Shown: one piece after another, positions 58,331-64,000 of the stretch | Position numbering within the stretch: position 1 is the first letter of the stretch | Layout: every line of letters starts with the position of its first letter | Translations under genes and position numbers: made by a program | The notes under the pieces: generated by a model | The model's database searches: none | What the model saw: only the letters and a program-made list of their open reading frames with translations | Told to the model about the DNA's origin: nothing | From: UBA8190 sp003453695 | Lineage (GTDB): Bacteria > Actinomycetota > Acidimicrobiia > Acidimicrobiales > UBA8190 | DNA length: 64,000 bases | Assembly (NCBI GenBank): GCA_036796975.1 | Contig: DAIRBY010000013.1 | Span: 4,950-68,949, forward strand | Direction: 5' to 3'

Positions 58331-59263
58331 GTGACGGACCCACTCTCGGACCAGGATCCGATGCTCGACACCACAACGGTCCCTCCGGACCTCTCCAGTG
58401 TGCCCGCCGCCCGTCGGTGGCTCCACGAGCGCCTGACCTCGGCGCCCGAGGACGTGAGGCACACCGCCACCCTGCTCACCTCGGAGCTCGTGGCCAATGC
58501 CGTGCTGCATGCCGCCACCGACGTCACTCTCACCCTTCGCCGCGAGCCTGGCGGCCTGCGGGTGGAGGTGGCCGACGAGAGCCCGCAGCTGCCCGAGGTC
58601 AAGCACTACGGCGAAGAGGCCGCCACGGGGCGGGGGCTCCAGGTGCTCGTCGCCCTGGCCGACACCTGGGGAGCGGGGCGCCGGAACGACGGCAAGGTGG
58701 TGTGGTTCGAGCTGGGCCACGCCACCACCAAGGTCGAAGTGGACGACGCCCCGGAACCTGCGCAGCCGAACAGCGCGCTCGTCCACATGGCGCTCGTGGG
58801 CGTGCCGGTGCCCATCATGCTCAAGGCCCAGGCTGCCTACGACGAGCTCTTCCGGGAATTCCGCTTCGTGATCGAGGGCGACCCGGCCGGCTCCAGTGCC
58901 GCCATCCACGGGCGGCTCATCGCCTTGGTGGACGAGCTGGGCACCCGTTTCCAGGGGTTCACGGCCGGGGCGGAGGAGGAGTGGCACCGTGCCCTCGAGT
59001 CGGGGGCCCAGACCGTGGACCTGTACTTCGAGCTCCCCGCCGACATCGGGCCGGTGTGCGAACGCTACGACGAGCTGCTCGACGAGGCAGACGAGTTCTG
59101 CCGGGCCGGGGCCCTCATGACGTTGGCGGCGACACCGGAAGTGCGAGCCGTGCGCCAATGGCTCCTCAAGGAATTCGTGCGCCAGACGGCTCACGAGCCT
59201 CCGCTGCCGTGGCTGTCCAGCCCCCAGGCCCGGCGGCTGGGGCCCGCAGCGGCGAAGGGCTGA
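58331..59263 (+). CDS. HATPase anti-sigma-like protein with C-terminal extension
   Basis: 310 residues. The N-terminal half is a GHKL/HATPase_c2 module: N-box TSELVANAVLHAATDV, G1 VADESPQ, G2 TGRGLQVLVALADTWG, as in RsbW/SpoIIAB-like kinases. The C-terminal 160 residues are helical, of unknown type, and contain VHMALVGVPVPIMLKAQAAYDELFREF in parts. Start is uncertain: GTG 58331 used; GTG 58307 and ATG 58361 are in frame. With the SpoIIE phosphatase close by, a partner-switching regulator is likely, although no sigma factor is present. Confidence 0.83.
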   Translation: MTDPLSDQDPMLDTTTVPPDLSSVPAARRWLHERLTSAPEDVRHTATLLTSELVANAVLHAATDVTLTLRREPGGLRVEVADESPQLPEVKHYGEEAATGRGLQVLVALADTWGAGRRNDGKVVWFELGHATTKVEVDDAPEPAQPNSALVHMALVGVPVPIMLKAQAAYDELFREFRFVIEGDPAGSSAAIHGRLIALVDELGTRFQGFTAGAEEEWHRALESGAQTVDLYFELPADIGPVCERYDELLDEADEFCRAGALMTLAATPEVRAVRQWLLKEFVRQTAHEPPLPWLSSPQARRLGPAAAKG

Positions 59264-59425
59264 AAACCAAGGAGGGGAAGGTCGACGTCGCCGGCCCTCC
59301 CCTCTGATCCCCGGATAATCCGCACGGTGGATCCACTCTTTCTATCGGCGCGTCCGGGGCCCCACTTGAACGTCGTCTCACCGGCTGCCGGCTCTGCCCG
59401 CGCCTGACGGCCGTACCCTGAGACG

Positions 59426-60442
59426 GTGCCCCAGCGTTACGAGGTGGAGCGGCCCGACCTCGAGAGGTTGCTGACCGGCGAGCCCGGCTACCGGACCGAT
59501 CAGGTGTGGGACGGCTTGTACCGGAGGCTCGAAACCCCGGCCGAGATGACCGAGCTCCCCACGCCGATGCGAGCCGCTCTCGAGCGCGCCCTCCCGCCGG
59601 CGCTCACCGAGGTGACGAGGCGGACGAGCGTCGATGGCGACACGGTCAAGTGGGTGTGGTCGCTCGCCGACGGCGCCGCCATCGAGACGGTGCTCATGCA
59701 CTACGGGCGGCGGAGCACGGTGTGCGTGTCGTCGCAGGCCGGGTGCGCCATGCGCTGCGGCTTCTGTGCCACCGGCCAGGCCGGGTTCACTCGCCACCTG
59801 GGGCCGGGGGAGATCGTCGAACAGGTGGTGTCGGCGGCGCGCGCCGCGCTGCCCAGGCGGCTCTCCAACGTGGTGTTCATGGGGATGGGCGAGCCGCTGG
59901 CCAACTACGAGGCGGTGTGGCACGCCGTGGAGCGGATGCATGGCGCCATGGGCATCTCGGCGCGGCACATCACGATCTCGACGGTGGGGATCGTCCCCGG
60001 GATCCGCAGGCTGGCCGGTGCCGGCCTGCCCGTGAACCTGGCGGTGTCGCTCCACGCCGCCAACGACACCCTGCGCGACGAGATCGTCCCCGTCAACCGG
60101 CGCTACCCCTTGGAGGCGCTGGCCGAGGCGTGCCACGGGTACGTACGCGACAGCGGCCGGCGGCTCTCCCTGGAGTGGGCGCTCATCGAAGCCGTGAACG
60201 ACAGGCCGTCCGACGCTCGTGAATTGGCCCACTTCGCCCGTCCGCTGCGCGCACACGTGAACCTCATCCCGTTGAACCCCACGCCCGGGTACCGCGGGCC
60301 GGGGACACCGCCCTCGGGCGTGGTCGACTTCGCCCGCCAGCTGCGCCGGCTCGGGGTGAACACCACCGTGCGCGACACCCGGGGCGTGGAGATCGACGCC
60401 GCCTGCGGTCAGCTGGCCGGGGCGGCGTCGGGGCCCGGCTGA
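59426..60442 (+). CDS. rlmN: 23S rRNA (adenine2503-C2) methyltransferase RlmN
   Basis: 338-residue radical-SAM methyltransferase that makes 2-methyladenosine in 23S rRNA and some tRNAs. The iron-sulfur motif C-x3-C-x2-C is Cys107, Cys111, Cys114 (GCAMRCGFC). NVVFMGMGEPLANYEAV, STVGIVPGIRRLAG and NLIPLNPTPG are family signatures. The C-terminal TVRDTRGVEIDAACGQL supplies the second catalytic Cys. GTG start. Length is near that of other actinobacterial RlmN. It is isolated between the HATPase gene and the DUF1360 remnant. Confidence 0.95.
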   Translation: MPQRYEVERPDLERLLTGEPGYRTDQVWDGLYRRLETPAEMTELPTPMRAALERALPPALTEVTRRTSVDGDTVKWVWSLADGAAIETVLMHYGRRSTVCVSSQAGCAMRCGFCATGQAGFTRHLGPGEIVEQVVSAARAALPRRLSNVVFMGMGEPLANYEAVWHAVERMHGAMGISARHITISTVGIVPGIRRLAGAGLPVNLAVSLHAANDTLRDEIVPVNRRYPLEALAEACHGYVRDSGRRLSLEWALIEAVNDRPSDARELAHFARPLRAHVNLIPLNPTPGYRGPGTPPSGVVDFARQLRRLGVNTTVRDTRGVEIDAACGQLAGAASGPG

Positions 60443-60532
60443 CCGCCTGGTCCCGGCCGTGGCGCCCCGACCCGGTGCGAGGAGGCGGTCCGAGCCCTTA
60501 GCCGCCGGGCGCGCTCCGGGTATGCACGACGG

Positions 60533-60921
60533 GTGGCCGACACCCTGGTCCGCCGTGCGCCGCCGTCGGTGGCAGGCGACGATCCCCGCCCGCTCGCCGG
60601 CTATGCGGCGCTGCTGGTGGTGTGCGGCGCCGTCGTGGGGCTCTCCCCCCTGGGACTGCGGCGCCGGCGCCACCGGGCTCGCTCGATGTCGGCCATGGAC
60701 GTGGGGCTCATGGCCCTGGCCACCGCCCATCTGAGCCGCTTGATCACCAAGGTCTCGGTGACCTCGGTGTTGCGGGGGCCCTTCGCGCGCTTCGAGGAGC
60801 CGGCCGGCGAAGGCGAGGTCAACGAGGAGGCGGTCGGGTCCGGGTGACGGTGTCGGCGGTGGCACGCCTGAGCGACTTCGTGCAGCTGGCCTACGGCCTG
60901 GCCCGCCAACAGGTGGAATGA
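60533..60921 (+). pseudogene. DUF1360 membrane-protein remnant, internal deletion and frameshift
   Basis: The first frame (60533-60847) begins with a hydrophobic helix (GYAALLVVCGAVVGLSPLGL) and the DUF1360 core MDVGLMALATAHLSRLITK, VTSVLRGPFARFEEPAGEGEV, then stops after EEAVGSG. The family's C-terminal piece, ending DFVQLAYGLARQQVE, continues in another frame up to 60921. The conserved middle (the CPFC/CPYC-containing segment and a helix, about 50 residues) is absent. So the gene has lost an internal block, and the ends no longer share a frame. Confidence 0.65.
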
Positions 60922-61316
60922 GCGTCACCAGCGAACCAGCGCCCCCAGCGAAAGCAGCACCCCGTGGAGCCCGCCATCCGACCGGTGTGGAAACGGGCGC
61001 TGCGGGGAATGGGCGGGGCATGGTCGAAGCCCGGCACGTCCGTTCTGCACGCCCTGGTCAGTTCGTCGCGGCCCGCCGCCACCCCCAGGGTCACGAGCCG
61101 GGGCGTCACGACACGGAGGTCCGCCGCCGAAAGGGGTTGTGGGTCGGGGGCTGTACGTGCGGGTGGGTGACGGATTCCATGTCCGCCTTTGCGGCGTGGT
61201 CGGCGACCCGGCGGCACCTCACCGACACCGGCACCGTCCAGCCTCCGCTTCGTCCCGCGGTGCGGAGGGCGAACGTCCGGCTGCTCGGCCCGGAACCCGA
61301 GGCCAATAGTCGCTGA
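60918..61316 (+). CDS. Small hypothetical protein with CxCGW motif
   Basis: 132 residues. The N-terminal 70 residues are basic and low in structure; the C-terminal part, WVGGCTCGWVTDSMSAFAAW and SATRRHLTDTG, resembles small zinc- or DNA-associated actinobacterial proteins with a CxCGW...HL pattern. The ATG overlaps the last stop of the DUF1360 remnant (ATGA), which suggests it was the second gene of that operon. Coding status is moderate: codon pattern is plausible but the N-terminus is not distinctive. Confidence 0.5.
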   Translation: MSVTSEPAPPAKAAPRGARHPTGVETGAAGNGRGMVEARHVRSARPGQFVAARRHPQGHEPGRHDTEVRRRKGLWVGGCTCGWVTDSMSAFAAWSATRRHLTDTGTVQPPLRPAVRRANVRLLGPEPEANSR

Positions 61317-61317
61317 G

Positions 61318-61343
61318 GTTCACGTTCTGTTCACGGGATGTTC
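61318..61343 (+). promoter_or_regulatory. Phased GTTC direct repeats before cNMP-binding gene
   Basis: GTTCACG at 61318-61324 is repeated at 61329-61335, and GTTC occurs again at 61340-61343. All three start exactly 11 bp apart, one helical turn. They lie in the gap upstream of the cyclic-nucleotide-binding gene and could bind a regulator on one face of the DNA. Confidence 0.4.
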
Positions 61344-61488
61344 TCCGATCTTTCGCGCCCCGCCAACCGAAGGGTAACCATCGCCCCGTAACATGACCGG
61401 TGGCGGCATCACGACGCCGGTGTCCTCTTTCGAGGAGGCCGGCACCCCCACTTCCCTGTCCCGCCGCCCCGCACAACGGAGGATGACA

Positions 61489-61917
61489 TTGCGAGCGCAC
61501 GCCCAACGGGACCAGCGCGACATCGACGGCCTCTGGTTGTTCGACGACTGCTCGGCGCGCCAACGCCGGGCCGTGGCACAGCTGGGCACCCGGCTGCAGG
61601 TGCCGGCGGGCCGGCGTCTGCTGGTCCAGGACACGCGCGGTTCGGAGGTGATCCTCGTCCTCTCGGGCAGCGCCGTGTGCAGTGTGGACGGCACCGTCGT
61701 GGCCGTGTTCGCGGCCGGCGACTTCTTCGGCGAGATCGCCGCCCTCGACGGGAAGCGGAGGACGGCGACGGTGACGGCCCTGACCGACATGGCGGTCGTC
61801 GTGTTCGACGGGCACGAATTCGAACAGCTGCTCGCTGTCTCGCCGAAACTGGCCATGCGCATCCTCAAGGTGGCGGCTCGCCGTCTGCGCAGCGCCAACG
61901 ACCTGGTGGCCGTCTGA
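61489..61917 (+). CDS. Cyclic nucleotide-binding domain protein
   Basis: 142 residues, a single CNBD beta-roll: LFDDCSARQRRAVAQLGTRLQVPAGRRLLVQD in parts, EVILVLSGSAVCSVDG, and the phosphate cassette GDFFGEIAALDGKRRTATVTAL. The arginine following the cassette is kept, consistent with cAMP or cGMP binding. There is no helix-turn-helix, so it is not a Crp-type activator. TTG 61489 is preferred because GGAGG is 6 nt upstream; ATG 61483 and 61393 are in-frame alternatives. Three phased GTTC repeats lie upstream. Confidence 0.85.
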   Translation: MRAHAQRDQRDIDGLWLFDDCSARQRRAVAQLGTRLQVPAGRRLLVQDTRGSEVILVLSGSAVCSVDGTVVAVFAAGDFFGEIAALDGKRRTATVTALTDMAVVVFDGHEFEQLLAVSPKLAMRILKVAARRLRSANDLVAV

Positions 61918-61991
61918 CCGTCGCCACCGCCCTTGCACCACGCAGCTCCAGCGCCAGGTTTCGCGCCGACCTCTCCGGGTAGCGCGACGAC

Positions 61992-62168
61992 ATGGGTACT
62001 ACAGACAAGGCAAAGGACAAGTTGCAGGAGCTCGAAGGTCGCGCCAAGCAGATGGCGGGAGCGGCAAGAGGTGACCCCTCGACCGAGCGTGAAGGTCGCA
62101 TGGAAGAGACCAAGGGCGAGCTGAAGCAAGCCGCCGAGAAAGTGAAGGACGCCGTTCGCCGGTCATGA
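61992..62168 (+). CDS. CsbD-family stress protein
   Basis: 58 residues, highly charged and helical: TDKAKDKLQELEGRAKQMAG, DPSTEREGRMEETKGELKQA, AEKVKDAVRRS. This is the CsbD pattern (KGxxxE..G repeats), a general-stress protein family of unknown mechanism. ATG 61992 is the only sensible start. A strong intrinsic terminator follows 39 bp downstream, so the gene is probably transcribed alone or with the upstream cNMP gene. The gene is short and easily missed. Confidence 0.9.
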   Translation: MGTTDKAKDKLQELEGRAKQMAGAARGDPSTEREGRMEETKGELKQAAEKVKDAVRRS

Positions 62169-62206
62169 CGGCCGGAGCCGCCATCGGCTGAAGACGGATT
62201 GTCACG

Positions 62207-62238
62207 AAGGGCCGGCCCCGCAGAGGGCCGGCCCTTTT
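62207..62238 (+). terminator. Rho-independent terminator after csbD-like gene
   Basis: A perfect 12-bp stem, AAGGGCCGGCCC and its complement, with a six-base loop (CGCAGA), is followed by a T-run (four T including the last two stem bases). It lies 39 bp after the CsbD stop and closes that transcript. Confidence 0.85.
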
Positions 62239-62339
62239 CGCCGTCAGATCGCCCCTCCCCCTGTGTTCCCCCTCTGTTTTGGGGCGCACCACCCTGGGGA
62301 AATCTCCGTCCAGGGGACGAGCAAAGGGGAGGAGAGGCC

Positions 62340-62795
62340 GTGCAGTTCACGATCCTGATGCTCTTCGGCCTCCTCATGGCGACGTCGATCCTGAGCTTGG
62401 CGGCCGGCATCGAGCACCGGTGGCGGAGGGGCCCGCCCAGACCGCATCCCTTGTTGCAGGACGGGCAGACCCTCAAGGGGGAGGCGCTGTTCGCCACGGG
62501 AGTCGACCCCTCGACCGTCGTGTTCGACTGCCTGGTGGCTCCGCAGGTCGAGACCTTCGGCGACGCCGCCGTCTTCCGTCCCCTGCCCGTACGTGCCCAT
62601 CACCGCCCCTCCGAAGAGCAGGTGCCTCTGTCCACCGTGGTCCGTTCGTGGGCGGACGGCGGACAGCGGGTCTTCATCGAACTGCCGTCGCTCGACGGTC
62701 CACTCACCGCCAAGCTCTCGTGCGGCGAGGAGGCCGTCGTCGTGGACATCGACAACGACGCCGAGGTGTGGCGGGCGCTCGCCGCCGTGGGCTGA
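62340..62795 (+). CDS. Hypothetical membrane-anchored protein
   Basis: 151 residues. One N-terminal helix (FTILMLFGLLMATSILSLAAG) is followed by a basic patch (RWRRGPPRPH) and a soluble beta-rich domain with DPSTVVFDCLVAPQVETFGDA and SWADGGQRVFIELPS. Topology is probably N-out with the domain in the cytoplasm. No known family is recognised. The GTG follows GGGGAGGAG. It is convergent with the esterase gene 32 bp away. Confidence 0.72.
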   Translation: MQFTILMLFGLLMATSILSLAAGIEHRWRRGPPRPHPLLQDGQTLKGEALFATGVDPSTVVFDCLVAPQVETFGDAAVFRPLPVRAHHRPSEEQVPLSTVVRSWADGGQRVFIELPSLDGPLTAKLSCGEEAVVVDIDNDAEVWRALAAVG

Positions 62796-62827
62796 CCCCG
62801 CCCCCTGAGGCCCCAAGGGCTCTCAGG

Positions 62828-63850
62828 TCAGGAGAGGCGCTCGGCAAGAAAGGCGAGGGCGGCGGGATAGCGGTACTCGATGCGGCCGTGGCCGCCGTCG
62901 AAAAGCTCGAAACGGACGTCGCGCACCCCCACCTCCCGCATGGCATCGGCGACAGCGCGGGCGCCGATCTCGAGGTACCACTCGTCGCTCTTGCCCCCGT
63001 CCAGCCAGACGGCGCGCAGGCCGCACAGGGCCTCGCTGTGGTGGGGCACCATTCGCACGGGGTCCCAGGCCAGCCACTTGGCCCATACGTCTTCACGCAG
63101 GCGCCCGTCGATCGGGTCGAAGGGCAACACCGGTGTGCCTTCGGGCACTGCTGAGAAGCAGGCTGCCACGCCCAGCATCATGAGCAGCGTGTCGTCGCCG
63201 GGCTTGGTGAACGCCACTCGGTGGGTGAAGTCGTCCCACCAGGCGTCGATGGACCCGTCGTAGTCCCGCAGCAGCCGGACCGCCTTGGCGAACTCGGGGA
63301 TGTAGCAGTACTCGTACAAGGAGTCCCCGGCGTGGCTGGCGAGACCCCCGAAGAGGTCGGGTCGCAGCATGGGGGTGATCATGGCGCCGAACCCCCCGCT
63401 CGACTTCCCCGACACCCCGCGATGCGCCGGTCCGTCCATGGTCCGGTACCGGGCGTCCACGAAGGGAACGACCTCCTCGCACAGATAGCTGTGGTAGCGG
63501 CCCGTGCCCGGCGAGTCCACGAATTGCGACCCCCCGTAGGCGGTCCAGGCGTCGACGAACACCACCAGGCACGGTGGCGCCTCTCCCCTGGCGAAGAGCT
63601 CGTCGGCGGCTTCCACGAAGGTGAGGCGGAAGGCGCTGCGGTTGTCCCACATCGACAGGTGCCCGGTATAGCCCTGCAGCACGTAGACCGACGGGTAGCT
63701 GCGCTCGGGCTGTTCGTCGTACCCCGGTGGTACGTACACCCGCAGGGGACGCTCGTGCGGATCGCCGAGGGGATTCTCCTTGAGCACGGCGGAGTCCACC
63801 ACGTGGTGCTCCACCCGGCCCGCCAATTCCTTCTCCCAGGGAAGCGGCAC
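62828..63850 (-). CDS. Esterase-D/enterochelin-esterase-like hydrolase
   Basis: 340 residues, alpha/beta hydrolase of the putative-esterase family (PF00756 type). RPLRVYVPPGYDEQPERSYPSVYVLQGY in parts opens the fold; Ser in GVSGKSSGGFGAM is the likely nucleophile; WLDGGKSDEWYLEIGA and FELFDGGHGRIEYRYP carry the late Asp and His. There is no signal peptide, so it is cytoplasmic. GTG start at 63850. A role in trehalose- or acyl-ester hydrolysis is only analogy. Confidence 0.87.
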   Translation of the reverse strand: MPLPWEKELAGRVEHHVVDSAVLKENPLGDPHERPLRVYVPPGYDEQPERSYPSVYVLQGYTGHLSMWDNRSAFRLTFVEAADELFARGEAPPCLVVFVDAWTAYGGSQFVDSPGTGRYHSYLCEEVVPFVDARYRTMDGPAHRGVSGKSSGGFGAMITPMLRPDLFGGLASHAGDSLYEYCYIPEFAKAVRLLRDYDGSIDAWWDDFTHRVAFTKPGDDTLLMMLGVAACFSAVPEGTPVLPFDPIDGRLREDVWAKWLAWDPVRMVPHHSEALCGLRAVWLDGGKSDEWYLEIGARAVADAMREVGVRDVRFELFDGGHGRIEYRYPAALAFLAERLS

Positions 63851-63946
63851 GAGCGAACAGTAGCCGGGGGTTCAGGTGCTCCTTCTCGCCGTGTGCAACG
63901 GCCGCGACCCCTTCCATGGCACGACCACTGTCGGCTTCGCGGGCAG

Positions 63947-64000
63947 CGCCCCCGGCAGGACTCGAACCTGCGACGCACGGTTTAGGAAACCGTCGCTCTC
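63947..64000 (-). tRNA. tRNA-Arg (CCU anticodon), 5' part beyond window
   Basis: On the minus strand the 3' half of a tRNA is visible. It has a 5-bp T stem with TTCGAGT loop (63955 onwards), a five-base variable region (63972-63976) and an anticodon stem ACGGT/ACCGT. The anticodon loop reads TTCCTAA (anticodon CCT, at 63984-63986), giving tRNA-Arg(CCU). The acceptor 3' strand is at 63948-63954 and the discriminator base at 63947. CCA is not encoded. The D arm and 5' end lie past position 64000. Confidence 0.88.

Overview
The window is very GC-rich actinobacterial chromosome. GTG starts are common and many stop/start codons overlap by 4 bp. The content is dominated by sterol and fatty-acyl catabolism: Ltp-type thiolase-like proteins with DUF35 partners, paired acyl-CoA dehydrogenases, cytochromes P450, an EchA20-IpdA-IpdB-IpdC cluster and a KstR-like TetR repressor. 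F420/LLM-type oxidoreductases, a DUF2277 protein, a SpoIIE/GAF phosphatase and stand-alone transhydrogenase genes fit a free-living, steroid-degrading actinomycete. An Acidimicrobiia-like lineage is my best guess, by inference only. I see no phage, intact IS element, CRISPR array or rRNA. One partial tRNA-Arg sits at the right edge.

Layout. 1-3.3 kb: ltp3/ltp4-like genes with two DUF35 genes (minus strand), headed by a near-match to the KstR box. 3.2-3.7 kb: a non-coding stretch bounded by an inverted repeat. 3.7-7.2 kb: apt, an ABC-2 exporter and a zinc alcohol dehydrogenase. 7.25-8.8 kb: divergent TetR regulators, the first KstR-like. 8.8-13.9 kb: cyclase-family hydrolase, membrane protein, D-aminoacylase-type amidohydrolase, aldehyde dehydrogenase. 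14.0-17.9 kb: ltp2-like aldolase, DUF35, P450, K+ channel/TrkA. 18.0-20.3 kb: ArsR, SRPBCC, DUF2277, a hypothetical and an ArsC-like protein. 20.3-25.4 kb: a minus-strand operon of amidohydrolase, two acyl-CoA dehydrogenases, LLM oxidoreductase and a small unknown. 25.5-29.3 kb: an Uma2 remnant, a second acyl-CoA dehydrogenase pair and a divergent thiolase. 29.4-36.6 kb: a secreted CocE-type hydrolase, then the ipd (sterol ring C/D) operon and a divergent SDR. 36.7-40.5 kb: EAL protein and pntAA-pntAB-pntB. 40.6-44.5 kb: two secreted proteins, one a propeller with seven C-terminal repeats. 44.5-48.1 kb: universal stress protein, orphan cytochrome b, PIN/TRAM protein. 48.3-54.3 kb: P450, flavin-type oxidase-like protein, then a tightly overlapped four-gene operon behind a perfect KstR-type box. 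54.3-64 kb: signalling and housekeeping genes (SpoIIE phosphatase, HATPase, rlmN, cNMP-binding protein, CsbD) and two decayed genes.

How it fits together. The Ltp/DUF35 units, acyl-CoA dehydrogenase pairs, thiolase and P450s are the parts expected for beta-oxidation and aldol cleavage of a sterol side chain. The echA20-ipdABC genes are those known to open and shorten sterol rings C and D. Two layers of TetR control can be read from the DNA. The first is KstR-type boxes (TnnAACnnGTTnnA) at 3252 and 50075, with a KstR-like protein at 7252-7893. The second is a 15-bp palindrome of the form CTGACGG-NNN-GTCAG, found 20-24 bp from a start codon at three places (7974, 13945, 25441). It links the second TetR gene, the aldehyde dehydrogenase/ltp2 divergon and the amidohydrolase-acyl-CoA dehydrogenase operon into a probable regulon. 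The least understood unit is the four-gene operon at 50147-54268.
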